Source: Chalciporus piperatus (taxonomy: Eukaryota > Basidiomycota > Agaricomycetes > Boletales > Boletaceae). Taken from it: a stretch of DNA of 64,000 nucleotides. Positions 24,890 to 36,290 of this stretch are shown here, in pieces (position 1 is the first letter of the stretch; each line of letters begins with the position of its first letter). The stretch spans positions 62,001-126,000 of the forward strand of contig JBBPTG010000055.1 of the NCBI GenBank assembly GCA_038093975.1. The letters are read 5' to 3'. The notes beneath the pieces were generated by a model. It was not told the origin of the DNA, searched no databases, and saw nothing but the letters and a program-made list of their open reading frames with translations. The position numbers were made by a program, and so were the translations under genes.

Positions 24890-26298
24890 ATCATGCCGAC
24901 GGTACAGTTGATGGATATCCTGCCTGTGAAACCGTTACCCGTCTGATCAGCAAGTACGAGCGGAGCTTGAGATGGGACCTCAGATTCCACGGAAAGAAAG
25001 CCCAATAACAAACATGTGTAGGAGTGCATGTTCGGCCCAGCTCGGCGTTTCTTTGGCAGCGACCAGGTCAGACCTCGGACACTCTGGACCCCGGCAGAAA
25101 TGTCCCGGATGTGATACGCGAAAGCGACCAGACTTTTGTACGTGAGCGAACATTCCATTCCCATATCCCGGAGCCGTCGTTTCCGGAGCGCTCTTCGACC
25201 TAGACACGGAATTTTTAGTATGTAGACATGATGGCGGCATGGATCTTTGTACTTGTACCAATTGTAGAATGAATCAGACTCACATTTGGATGGATGCAAA
25301 ATGTCCATTTTTGTCCCTGGACGAAGAGGAATCGATGATCAATTCGAGCTGAGCAGTTCCTGAGCAGCCTCTAAATGGAGATGGATCCAACACGGGGAGG
25401 ACCCATTCTGCCCTTGCGTCACGATGCATGGGGTCTAAAAAACGGTCACATACTTACTTATCGAGCATTCCTGAGGCCTGATGCATCATTGTGATCCTGC
25501 CCTCCTGCCCAAGAGTTATATATATATATGCCATGTGTGAGCGAGGGGAGTCATTCTGACTCGGATGGCATGCCAACTCGATATTCTCATAAATTCAAAG
25601 GAACGATAACTGGCAGGAGCAACGTTGGCACAGGTCGGCGCAGGCGAGTCGGCGTTCTCTCGACACAGATAAGATTATCAACTTCAAGATCCGAATCCTG
25701 CATCAAAAAAGGTGGGCAAAGACTCACCAACCAACTCGATCGGGTAGATAGGTGGGGTGTTCGGATATTTCGAAATATACATCCGCGGATTTGAGTGGCA
25801 TAATTCCCATCATGAGGTCTCTTCGTTGAACGATCTTCAAGTTCATGTTTGCGCCCCCGGAGTACATCGATCACTTGGTGCAGGATCGGCGGGGTCGGTC
25901 ACAGGGATACATATTAGGTTGTTAGTATCAATATTTCTGCGGAAAGCAGTGGTTGCGCCAACTTGCACGGTCTTGTGAGCGGATGGTCAAGCTATGACTG
26001 GAAAGTGGGTGTCCCAGATTCAACTTGAGTGGATGGAAGATTCCCAGTCGCTCCTGTTTGTACAAGCGGCGGGGCATCGGTGTGGCGATTCTCCGGGCAT
26101 ACCGAGTCCCTAGGGAGAGCCAACTGCCCGGGATCTGGTGGAAGACTAAGATTAACCCTATCGTCGAGTCGCATGTAAGAATTCGATTTGTTTATGTATG
26201 ACGCAAATCGTTGCTGACCGTGATAGGCTGGGACACCACAACCGCCTCGAGAGATGATCTTTTCGAGCACGTATTTCGTGGCAAGATACATTTAGAGT
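24890..26298. other. Unresolved region with coding-like pieces on the minus strand
   Basis: No complete gene could be built. Best piece: 25859-25728 (-), reading MNLKIVQRRDLMMGIMPLKS and DVYFEISEHPTYLPDRVGW up to a consensus GTGAGT donor. It has the look of a conserved exon, but I cannot name the family. A second open stretch lies at 25308-24865 (-), with SYNWYK-like and LVAFAYHIRDISAG segments. These may be remains of one decayed gene. A TATATATATA run sits at about 25519-25530. Confidence 0.4.
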
Positions 26299-27648
26299 CT
26301 ACCGTCTTGACTCCCAGAACTTTCCATTGAACCCCTGACTATAGTAATATCTCTTCTCCCTATCATATTTTGACCACACCTGCGAGTACACCGTCGAAAT
26401 TCCAGACAGAACATCACCACAATTCAAGTCGGCCGTCATGTCCTGGGCAACACAACACCACCAAGGTTCAGGGCCGTTATCATGCCTTGGGATGACAAAG
26501 GATCGAACGCCATCGCCGCATCTCCAACGGCGCACCATCTAGGCCCCACATCTGAGATGCTGCCGCAGGGTGGTTCGGTGTGCGACGAGGAAGCCGCGGT
26601 GTATATAGGATGCCGAGTCTTCGATGTACCATCAATATCGTATTCGCTCGCAGAGATGAGACGGGATATATGCGTTGTTGAATAGTGGAGGAGGTTCATG
26701 AACCCGTCCAATTGACGTGCGTCACGAGCGGTGGGATCGAAATCATCCGTGTGGTAGGCAACGATTCGACGGTTTCCGGGAAGTGGAGAGCTGTACCACC
26801 AACCGATCTCGCAGGCCTCAATCATGGTTCGTTAATCACCATCATCAGTGATCGATGGCCGGATGAAGACAGCATAAAACGCGAGAAGACTGTCCTCTTG
26901 GACCGTCTTTGCTCCAAGCCACCATGAATCTAACATGAGTACACAGGACATTCAGACAAACATTCGTTCATACCTTACGTCCTTTATCTTTAAGCCAGTA
27001 TACACCATCTTCCGCTTGTCCACGAGGCCGGTGGTTGATATGAGCCAGCGTCTCTCGCCATCAGTGAGGCTCACGTCCTCAAAAATATCTTTTAAGAGTG
27101 AGATCTTGTTCTGAGACACGTCAACCATGGTCGCCCGAAGAATTTGATCAAACTTGGTCCTGGAGACGTGGCATCCCATGCCAAACAGGTTAAACATCGC
27201 ATAAGTTTCTTCCAGTCTGGGACTTCCCCAGCAAGATGCATTCCCAGAGCATCTGACGAAGCCACCACCACCCTGACCACGTTGGACTTCGGAAATTCGG
27301 TCGAGTAGTCGGGGTGAAAGTTTTGGAAGAACTTGCAAGTTCGCGACGGCCGTCCTATCTATACTTCCGTCAATATTACTCACGGATGCATAGACAGGAA
27401 GTACCTTGAATACGTTGTGATCCGCGTCGTCTAGCACCAGGATCGAAGCATCTGCATCAGGTTGAGACCTGTTGCCAAGACTTGTGTATAGGCAGTTGCA
27501 CAACCTGCAACACTGCCCCTGGCAACAACTTGCATGATTACTGATAAAACACTATAAGCTTCGTCTCCATACGTACGGGCTGGGATCCATGAAACTCGTC
27601 GTGCGCGGTCAAGTTGGCCCATTGGCATTTCCTTGCTAATTTCAACAT
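26299..27648 (-). pseudogene. FAD-dependent halogenase/LodB-like flavoprotein, broken
   Basis: Similar to flavin-dependent halogenase-like oxidoreductases, the family that also holds LodB/GoxB maturases of quinoprotein oxidases. Visible in order: a degenerate FAD motif RGSVAGCATA (near 27500), DADASILVLDDADHNVFKVL, FNLFGMGCHVSRTKFDQILRA, LAFYAVF, GWWYSSPLPGNRRIVAYHTD, the hallmark WCAVGDAAMAFDPLSSQGM (near 26530) and a C-terminal YSQVWSKYDREKRYYYSQGF ending at 26299. Lesions: the FAD motif and the DADASILV strand lie in different frames with no intron between them (frameshift near 27470), and an in-frame TAA follows DDGD at about 26832, just before RTMIEACEIGWW. The first glycines of GxGxxG are also altered. 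Probably non-functional. Confidence 0.65.
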
Positions 27649-27927
27649 GTAAGGGTTGTTCGTCAAAAATCTAAGCTCAGCCGCTTGTGCTCGCAGTGGT
27701 GGATGCGATATTTGTGGTCTTCCACGGGCTAGTGTAGACTGGATGCTTAGCGCTTAGCGCTTATGAGCTCCTCGGCCACTTGTTCAAACAAGATTTATTT
27801 CCACGTCTCTGAGTTACTTGATTTGTAATATACTCCAACTGCTACGGTGGCAGTAAATCTACATCTACCCCTTGCCCTCAGCCATTGTGATAGCACAAAC
27901 TATCTGGCAACTTGAATATCGTTCGTC
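27649..27927. promoter_or_regulatory. Bidirectional intergenic region
   Basis: The 279 bp between the start of the broken flavoprotein gene (-) and the UCH start (+). It contains a direct GCTTAGCGCTTAGCGCTTA repeat at about 27748-27765. No other element was identified. Confidence 0.4.
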
Positions 27928-29062
27928 ATGGCAAATTCTCGTTGGATTCCCCTCGAAAGCAATCCACAGGTATTTCCCCTCGTGAACATGTTCAATCTCT
28001 ATATTCAAACGAGATCATTAGGTTTTTAATTCCGTAAGCGAACACTCGGATCTGCTGATCTAGGAGAACTTAAGAAAAAGTCGCCGTATTGCGCACATTC
28101 TAGTGGGCATATGCAGCAGGTCTAAAAAGGGATCAGGCTCACTTCCAAGATGTTTACGGTTTGGATGACGAGGTATTTCGCTGGCGTCTCCGTTAGGGGT
28201 GTTCTGACAGCAAAGAATAACTATAGCTTTTGTCCATGGTGCCTCCCGGGGTAAAGGCAGTCGCGCTGCTGTTCCCGTGCTCTGGTATTATTGACACCAA
28301 GAGAAAAGAAGAAGACAAGAAATTTGAAGCTTCCAGAAAGGATCCCATCGATCCGAGTGTATTCTGGATGAAACAGACGGTAATGTGTTTTGCCAATGGT
28401 AGCTCACATCGAGATACGTGCTGACAGTAATTTTTGGCAGATTTCAAACGCCTGTGGAACAATGGGTTTAATCCACGGTCTGGCTAACGTTAGTATCTCG
28501 GTGTTTCGTTCTTTCCGTCCCTTCTCAAATCATTACGTAGTCGGATGTGGCATTCACTCCCGCAAGCCCCTTGGCGAAATTCATCGAAGAGTGCAAGGGT
28601 ATGCTTCTGCCCTTAACTCTGCATATGGCATAGACATATCTGTCCCCAGATAAGACTCCCAAGGAGCGCGCAAAGTTGTTAGAGACTACACCATTATTCG
28701 AGACAATACACGAGTCGGCGGCGTCAACCGGTCAAACCGCAGTTCCTGCAGATCTGGACACAGATTTACATTTCACTTGCTTTGTCAAGGCCCCTGCCGT
28801 CGACCCTCAGACAACCGAGAGTCAAACGCAGCAGTGGCGTTTAATCGAACTGGACGGAGCTCGGACTGGACCGATTGACAGGGGAGCATGCACTGATCTC
28901 CTAAAGGCAAGCGTTCATATGCTCCCAGAATTCACGAAGTTCTATTTCTGAAGTGAAGTGCAGGACGCGGCGAAGTATGTGAAGGAGTTCTATATATCTC
29001 AAGCGAAGAGTATCAATTTCAACATGATGGCTCTTTGCCCTGGGCCCGAGGATGAGGATTAG
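27928..29062 (+). CDS. YUH1: Ubiquitin carboxyl-terminal hydrolase, UCH family
   Basis: Cysteine protease (peptidase C12) that removes small adducts from ubiquitin's C-terminus and may process Nedd8/Rub1. Start MANSRWIPLESNPQ, then exons VFNS, WAYAAGLKRDQAHFQDVYGL, and LLSMVPPGVKAVALLFP. The catalytic Cys lies in QTISNACGTMGLIHGLAN (near 28440-28490), the catalytic His in DLHFTCFV (near 28770), the Asp in LIELDGARTGPIDRG (near 28850). The penultimate intron (28907-28963) starts GCAAGC, a GC-AG intron; using it joins CTDLLK to DAAKYVKEFY and the normal C-terminus, ending at 29062. Without it the protein would stop early at about 28951. Looks functional. Confidence 0.92.
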
Positions 29063-29181
29063 CTTGTCTTTTCTCGTCTAGCTAGCGAATTGTTTGTACA
29101 TGCCATACACGGAGGTTTACAGTTACAGGTTACGATTACATCCACGGAACGTCGAAATGAAGATGCATAGGGATATCGATA

Positions 29182-30784
29182 TCATATAGAACCATGAGCC
29201 GACAACATCTCAGACATCGAGGCAGGCATCTCCTTTTGCAGCTTCGCAATAAACCTTGATACATTAAAGGCGCTATCAAAGTCAGTGATATCTTCGCCGT
29301 TTCCAATCTCAGCGATTTGAGACGCTGCGGCAGCAATCTATCTGACACATCAGCTCGAAGTCACAGGAATCTAGTTGGTTGATACTAACCCGGAGTTGTT
29401 GAATTGCGGGGAATTTGTCCGATTTTGCCCCCGTCTTTGTTCCCAGTACAATTTCTTTCGCCAGGAATGGCTCTGCTGTAAATGGTCGCGCAATACCGAT
29501 GACTGTGATTATGTGCGTAAGCCGTTGCTGGGAATGCTAAGATGTACAGTCGTCATGACGCGTACCATCCGTGGAACCCGATTTTATCGCATCTGACATA
29601 GCTTGCGCGGTCCTGAAACCGCCTGTGACCGCAATTATTGATTGTCTTAGGTGTGGCCGTAACCTATCCGCGAAGTCGATAAAGTAGGCTTCTCTAGCGG
29701 CAGTAAAAAGAGTCTAAGATGAGGAAGTCAGGGGGATGCTATTGTCACGGATGAAATTTGAGTCGCACTTGCCGCTGAACCGATCGCTGCTCTTGCTCAT
29801 AGGTCCTTCCGCTGATCTCGATCAGGTCAACAGAGGCGGCCTCCAACATCCTCGCTGTAACGATCGACTCGTCCTGGGTGATGCCGTCGGATATACCGTC
29901 CTCGCAATTTATTTTGACAGAGATCAGGAACGAAGGATCATTCACGGTCCGTTTGATTTCGGCGATGATCTCAAGCAGAAGTCGAGTACGGTTCTCGAGG
30001 GATCCACCATATTCGTCCGTTCTTCTGTTAGTCCTCCTGGACAAAAATTGGTGAATCAAGTAACCATGAGCAGCATGTATCTGCAAGGAAGTTAGCGTAT
30101 TCAGATATCCTGACGGTTGCTTTTTCTACCTGGCATCCATCAAATCCAGCCTTGTGCAAGACAAAGGCCGCGTATGCAAACCGCCTGACGACATCCCTGA
30201 TACCTTCCCTAGTCAAAGGGGTTGGCCTCGCGAATGGAACACCAGAAGCAGGTGGATGTTCTATGTCTGATGATGATTCGGGGTAAGGCTGAATTGTGAT
30301 CGACACTTGTCGACCTGGATGGCTGAGTTGCCCTAGAACGAGACTCCCACCAGACTTGGCAGCCCTCGCCAAATTTCGGTAGTCTGCGAGGTAACTTCGT
30401 GGAAGATCCCTGTCGATAACCGCATTTCCTATCTCGCAAATCAACCGAATAGCAACCTACGATGTAATCAGGAATTACCAGTGGCTTCCAAATGGTCCTT
30501 CTTTATCTGAATGTTACCAGTGACTATTATTCCTAAAAACCGGGCTCAAAATAAATCACCATTATTGCAGACGGTAACTTACCTATATTTCCCGTAGCCC
30601 ATGTTTCATAGAGGCGGATGAGCTCTTCTGTAGGTTGACCACGCTCCTTTGGGTCATAGGACGAGAATGTTGAGAGACGCTCAGACATAGCACTCTTCAT
30701 GAACCTATTGATTGCAGATTTTTTGCTGAACGGAAATACGATCGATTGACCCAGTGTCACGGCATATGACATTTCCGGGGTCAT
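29182..30784 (-). CDS. NADH:flavin oxidoreductase (old yellow enzyme family)
   Basis: FMN-dependent ene-reductase/NADH oxidase-like TIM barrel. Start chosen at 30784 ([12 protein letters not shown]) because the next segment [13 protein letters not shown] is the usual family N-terminus; MSYAV at 30772 is equally possible. Further motifs: WATGNIG and [76 protein letters not shown] (near 29990), VDLIEISG, and the FMN phosphate region [14 protein letters not shown] and GIGIARPF. The catalytic-site HxxH analogue and the AHGYL/NxRxDxYGG block are intact. About eight exons, all joining in frame. The 3' end faces the UCH gene across 119 bp. Substrate unknown. Confidence 0.85.
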
Positions 30785-31415
30785 CAGTGAATATTGGATC
30801 GAATGATATTGAAGATATGGCACATGCAACCATTGTCCATCTTTATACTCTCTGTCCACGAGGGGTTCTTGAAGATAGGGCTTCTGCCATCCAAGCATCG
30901 TGGTCGTATTCCTGACTCCGATAAATAAGCGGAGGGTCGAAAGATCGGGAAAAGAATACCGACATCGTTGATATTCCAGATACCGTAGATGTCCTAAGAA
31001 TATGGCAGACTGTGTTACTGTAGGACCCTGGAGGTCAATATCCGAAAGTAACCGCGGGTCGACTTCATCAGGAGAAACGATTTTGAACGAACCTCCAGCA
31101 ATAGACACCTCAGGTTTCGAGGTCCTTGTAATGATTCCCAAGAGGATCGGATCGAGACCTGAAAGCAGGAATATAATCACATGCCAGAAGCGTTCGTATC
31201 TCAGCGCTTAGCAACAAGACTTACTTGGCTACCTCTTTTGGCACAAACAAGGGGGCGTTGAAACTTGAAACTTGGAATGGCTCCCAAAGAGATGTCGTGT
31301 GGTGGTTAAGACGATGGAGGGGTGCGTATAGCGCACCCGGTGAACCGGACTCTGAGTGGTGTTGACGTCGGGGGCTGACAAGTACCGATCCCGCAGGAGG
31401 CTTATAACTGATCAT
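30785..31415 (-). other. Unidentified coding-like region upstream of the OYE gene
   Basis: The OYE frame stays open upstream to about 31180 and can be joined by a GT-AG intron (about 31225-31165) to a first exon at 31415-31221. Visible: FNAPLFVPKEVAK, then SFKIVSPDEVDPRLLSDIDL and VTQSAIFLGHLRYLE, then DGQWLHVPYLQYHS. It looks like protein but not like the N-terminus of an OYE. It may be the remnant of a different gene or an unusual N-terminal extension. I do not recognise it. Confidence 0.35.
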
Positions 31416-32398
31416 GCTAACGCTGTTTCTCTCGCTTAGATGGCATGGTTATAGTCTCGTAACTGTGATCGGGCTGACACTCACCTTCCGCTTAAAACTC
31501 GGAAGATTCCGAAGGCCCTCATGGATGGTTACCAGACTACGGTCTGTGAGACTGTGAAAGACATACGAGTCGGATGACGATACGACTCACGAGGCTGGCC
31601 CAACACTCTACTTTTGGAACTGACATCGGAGGTGGAACATCTCCGACTCCCATCCACCGATAGTACTTATATTCATTTGTGCCTAAGACGTTGAGCTGTC
31701 AACGGGAAGAATGTATTTGTTGATTTACAGTGTGGGTCGTTCAGGGATGGGTTCATCCGCTCTGTCATGGCGGTAGCGGAATTGGTCACGATGCACGCCA
31801 CGAGATGGTCTGGGTGAGGATTAGCAGCATTTGGACGTATGAACGCTGGAAGCAACATCGGATCGAATAGACTGCCTCGGTCAGTCAAACTCTCTTCTGT
31901 TGAATACATGCATAAGTAGCTCCACGGACTTGAACGGACTGGCGGAACAGCCTCGCGTGGGGGGAATCTCAGGCTTGAATTGTCTTTTGGACTGCTGCAC
32001 AACATCCGTTGTTCAGCCAAGCCCCCGCTGATGGTATCAGCATCCAGTTAAGTGCGATCCTGGGGTTGATCAACGTTGATCATTGGCAGTCATTTTGACA
32101 GATGTGGATACTGCTGCCATGGAGTCGAACTAACAAGCCGTGAGAGGAAGCAACGCGCTTGACGAGTTTATCGAAACTACAGTCGGCGCGTCTCTGTCAA
32201 AAACCGGTTTTTCCGATGTGACAACGTGGAATTCCTGACGGACGAGCGGTGTCATTGAGGTTCGCATTCAAGAGCATTTTCTGTCAACACGTTTGACAGC
32301 AATTACCCTTTTCGGAACGGAGATCTTATCTCGTCCCTTGCCATAAGTTCACCATCTTGACTTTCCTAAGAGTCCTTGATTCAAGTTCTCGAACAACA
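31416..32398. other. Intergenic, no gene recognised
   Basis: About 980 bp between the coding-like region and BUD32. A minus-strand open frame (32020-31673) has no recognisable motif and no splice context. The last 300 bp must contain the BUD32 promoter. Confidence 0.45.
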
Positions 32399-33557
32399 AT
32401 GTCGAATCAAGATCGGGAGTCACATCCATTGGTTCCGCTTGATTATACGAGAGACCTTTCGAAATGGGTCAGCCAGGGTGCTGAGGCTGCAAGTCTAATC
32501 ATCATCTCTCCAAGATAGTCACGCTCATTAGCCGCCCATGTTCGGCACTCATTCAGAAAGTATTCAAGACAGGCCTTCGATCTAGATCGTCGCATGCTAA
32601 CTGGGGACCTCTCGAAGCCGATATCAAAGCAGGTTGTCCATCAACACCGGTCATGGACGACGTTCTCCTCAAGCTCCGGTTCTCCAAGAAATACCGACAT
32701 CCGACCTTGGATAAGTCACTGACCCGGCAGCGTTTAACCGGAGAGGCTCGAGCACTGATGCGATGTATGAGGTATGTCTTTGGAGCTCTTCGGGTGGAAT
32801 GGAATATCAACCGACTTGTGATCATCGTGTGGCCATCGCAGGTCGGGAGTGAATGTACCCGGTATCAGGGTGGTGGACGCATCCGAGGGTATTCTTGGAT
32901 TGGAATGGATAGAGGGTCGATCTGTGCGGGACATAATCCCTGGTTTACCAGATCCGGACTATTCATTCTTTGACGAGGACGGATGTGAGGGTGAAGATGA
33001 ACCGGATAACGTTACTACCCGAGCCGCACAATGGGGGCTCGAGGGCCTCGATATAGGTCAGTGAAATGCAGAGACGGTTCTGTGGTATATACACTTACGG
33101 TTCTGAATTTTAGACATGCTGTTAGAAAAGATTGGTGTGGAGATCGCCAAAATCCATCTTATTGATATCATTCACGGGGATCTGACTACTTCCAACATGT
33201 TGGTCCGGAAGAGCAACAACGATCTGGTATGTTATAATTTCCTCGTGGCTCCGAGGTTGTACTCAATTCCCTCCAGGTAATGATTGATTTCGGTCTGGCT
33301 TATCATTCCACTCTAGTAGAGGACAAAGCGGTGGACCTCTATGTCTTAGAGCGTGCTTTCGCATCAACCCACCCCGATTCGGAACCCTTATTCTCATCCA
33401 TTCTTGAGGCCTACGCTAGACGTATGGGGAAGGACTGGGATCAGATTAAACGAAGATTGGATGATGGTAAGATCGACGCCTATATCTGCTCCTGCTGTTC
33501 ACTCAAGGGTCATTTGCAGTCCGTCTGCGCGGAAGAAAGCGGAGCATGGTTGGCTGA
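32399..33557 (+). CDS. BUD32: Bud32 atypical kinase of the KEOPS/EKC complex
   Basis: PRPK-type kinase/ATPase needed for tRNA t6A37 modification together with Kae1. Start MSNQDRESHPLVPLDYTRDL; then WVSQGAEA, the N-terminal lobe ALVYK-like site, KKYRHPTLDKSLTRQRL, the split IIHGDLTTSNML catalytic loop (near 33170-33200), MIDFGLAY (DFG, 33280) and the diagnostic C-terminus RLRGRKRSMVG that binds Kae1. Five introns; the first (32489-32556) begins GCAAGT and is a GC-AG intron supported by the frame and by the conserved join QGAEA-KVFK. An acidic insert (about 32970-33010) follows the hinge. It ends at 33557. Confidence 0.93.
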
Positions 33558-33999
33558 AGTAGCACCGGTAGAAACCATCATCGTATACGTGTCCATGTCT
33601 TCTATTCAAGCAAGTTGTTTCTGAAGTGTTGTAATTGACTTGCCGGATGCGGAGTACAACTCTACTCCTGATTATCATGATCACTTTTGTATCAGATTGA
33701 CGCTCAGCGGATACCGTGCATGAATTATTGACGCCAACCACATGCACTGTTTGTGTGATGGCAGAATACACAGTGGAGGAGAGGTAGCAGGTGGCCCAGG
33801 GAGGATTTACCTAGACTATATGCTGTTCGCCTGGAACACAGGTTTCACGGAGTGACGATCCTGAAGTTAACAGCTGGAGACCTGAAAGTAGAGCCTTAGC
33901 AGGTCACTAACTTCATCACGGCAGTATGTGGATCGTATAGATGGTACAGCGAAGGCATACATAACCAACAACAGATTTCAAGTTCCTCCCTGTCAGATC
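33558..33999. other. Convergent intergenic region
   Basis: The 442 bp between the BUD32 and aminopeptidase P stop codons. No coding frame or structured element was recognised. Confidence 0.45.
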
Positions 34000-36092
34000 T
34001 TACATGAGATCCGCTCCTGCACAAACCTGTTCGAGCCATTCGACTCCACTAGGAACCTTCGTCATATTCTCGCACCCCGTCTCAGTGATCAATACATCAT
34101 CCTCGATCCGAACTCCTCCCATGCCCTCATAGCGGGCGAGGATATCGGCATTGATGTAAGGGGAGGAGTGTACGTCGGAGGATTCTAGAAGTGCAGGGTG
34201 GAAATAACACCCAGGTTCATTTGTCTGATAAAGGTAGTGGTCAATACTTTATGACAAGGGGAGAGTAACATGGAGTATGTGAGACTTACGACCACCATCC
34301 CTGCCTGCAATTCCAACCTTAACCTCAGGTTCTTGTAAAAGTCCTTGTGTCCGCCTTCTCCGCTTTCGGCCCCATTGACGAAATATTTACCGCTACCAGT
34401 TGGTCGACTTGCGCTCGGCACATCATGAACGTCCAAGCCCATCGAATGCCCAACGCCATGCGGGAAGAAGGCGGCACTGAGTCCTGTGCGAAGAATTTTC
34501 TGGACAAGTTCCTCTCTGGACTTCGAGGTCGCAGCAGGGTCCTTGAATATACCCATATCCAAGAAGCCCTCCACGAGCACACGGTGACATAATAACTGTA
34601 TGTCATCCCAATGGACTCCAGGAGCAGCAAGCTTGAAAGACTCCTACATGGACCGTTATTGTGTGTGAGCTTCATGCGTAGAAAGGAACGGGGATGAAAG
34701 AAAGTGATCTCACCGATTGCATCTTCAGTACGAGCTCGTAGACCTTGCGCGCCTCCTCCGTAAATTTCCCGCCGTTGCCAACTGGCATTGTGCGGGTGAC
34801 TAAATCGCGGCGTCGCAGAGCATCAGATCAGATGAACGATGAGGATCATATTTTAAGAATCAATGCTTACTATCTGAACTGTAACAGTCCCACTCGCAAC
34901 CAGCATCGATCAGCAGTACCTGAGGCAACAGGTCCCCTTCCCGACACCCTTCTCCACGAGCGTGGGAATGTGTAAGACTTCCTGCATTAGCAACGTCTCT
35001 AGGATTTACTGGACCCCATGCGAAGGCCTTGTCATTGCAGCAATAGTGTAGTGTTGACGCGCGTGTGGATGCTGCTACGATCGGAAGATAGGCTTGGTGT
35101 GCGGCACTGTAATCAAAAATGAGAACCATCCGGACGGTAGCTCCCTCCCCCTTTTACGAACCCTTCTCTCCTGCACGAAGCCACGAATATCGCTTCGGCT
35201 TCAGCTTCTTTCTCGATCAACCATTGTCCAGGAAGCAAGCGAGTTTCCGAAGACCTCTTGATCTGGCCTGCGACACCCATACCGAGCACATGCATGATGA
35301 CTTCGTGTGCGCGTGAGCTGATGTCATTGGCTTTGCGGATCATGGCAATCTCGTAAGGATCCTTTATGAGTCGCGTCTTGTGGAGTGCTGCAAGGAGATA
35401 ATCGGACGTCTTGGTTTGAGTTGATTGGAAGGCGACTTGCAAACCATCCACAGTACTGGCTGCGACACGAGGGAACTGGTCCGTTTCAGGTAAGGTATGA
35501 ACTGTCGTTCCATGGGGAAGCTGAGAGAGTGCGGTTACGAGGTTGGGAGGATGATCAATCTCGTCTATTGAGAACACGCTGCGGGCCTCCTGAAGCGTCG
35601 GAGGGGCAGGTGACCACAACAGGTCCACCACTGTAGGTTCAAAGATGTATAAGGTGGTCTTCAGTGTTCCACTCAGCCCCTGAATCTGCTCGAAAGCGGA
35701 TGTAGGATCATAAACTGCAAGAAAGTAAGATCCGGGGACGCTGCAACCAGTGAGGTAGAAGAAGTTGGACTCTTGACGGAAGGGGAGTTCGCGATCGGTG
35801 TCATTCCGATACGGAGTGGTCCCCCCTGCTAGCAAAATCGCTTGGGGCTAGGGGAGAGAGAGCTTGACTACTAACATTGCAAGAGATCTGGGAGAGGAAA
35901 CGTACCTTGGTTCTATCTTCAACAGACAAAGAGACAAGGAGTTCCTTGAAAGTCCTTGCGACATGATCCTTTGCTAGATTACAGGACTCGATTGATAAAC
36001 ACGGAGCGCATGGTCCAGGGGCAACAGTTTTGCACGATGTGGAGTGAGGACATACCTGGGTATTTCCCCGTCAAATCTACATCCGTAGTCAT
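34000..36092 (-). CDS. Xaa-Pro aminopeptidase/prolidase (peptidase M24)
   Basis: Dinuclear-metal peptidase that cleaves before or after Pro in short peptides. Start at 36092 (MTTDVDLTGKYP), then exons AKDHVARTFKELL, the N-terminal aminopeptidase P domain ILLAGGTTPYRNDTD, FFYLTGCSVPGSYFL. The catalytic pita-bread domain shows LLIDAGCEWDCYSSD (two Asp ligands, near 34880), FPHGVGHSMGLDVHD (His ligand, near 34460-34420), TNEPGCYFHPALLE (Glu, near 34215) and VRIEDDVLITETGCENMT (Glu, near 34090). All five metal ligands are present. No signal peptide, so probably cytosolic. About nine exons. A tRNA gene lies 119 bp upstream of its start on the opposite strand. Confidence 0.92.
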
Positions 36093-36210
36093 ATCGTTAC
36101 TTGAAGTCGTAGACAGAAATCGACGTTGAATGAGTAACTCCAAGTGCTCAGGTGTTGGACTACACAGATGGTAATCCCTGTTTTCGCAGATCGGAAGGAG
36201 GCAACCAACC

Positions 36211-36281
36211 ACGCCGATGGTGAAGCGGTTATCATGCTTGCCTTCCAAGCAAGCGGCAGGGGTTCGACTCCCCTTCGGCGT
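36211..36281 (+). tRNA. tRNA-Gly (anticodon UCC)
   Basis: A 71-nt intronless cloverleaf. The acceptor stem ACGCCGA pairs with TCGGCGT over 7 bp. The anticodon stem CTTGC/GCAAG closes the loop CTTCCAA, giving anticodon TCC. The T arm is AGGGG-TTCGACT-CCCCT, with the B box GGTTCGACTCC. It is followed at once by ATCTTTTTT, an RNA polymerase III terminator. It sits between the divergent aminopeptidase P and LKR/SDH genes. Confidence 0.93.
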
Positions 36282-36290
36282 ATCTTTTTT
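36282..36290 (+). terminator. Pol III terminator of tRNA-Gly
   Basis: Run of six T residues directly 3' of the tRNA acceptor stem. Confidence 0.8.

Noticed and set aside
25519..25530. TATATATATA as a promoter element
   Set aside because: Not placed before any start codon that I can support; ordinary AT repeat.
26685..26927. Plus-strand open frames over the flavoprotein region
   Set aside because: The minus-strand reading gives conserved flavoprotein motifs; the plus frames are antisense shadows.
31673..32020. Minus-strand open frame of 115 codons
   Set aside because: No motif, no plausible splice partners and composition unlike neighbouring coding exons.
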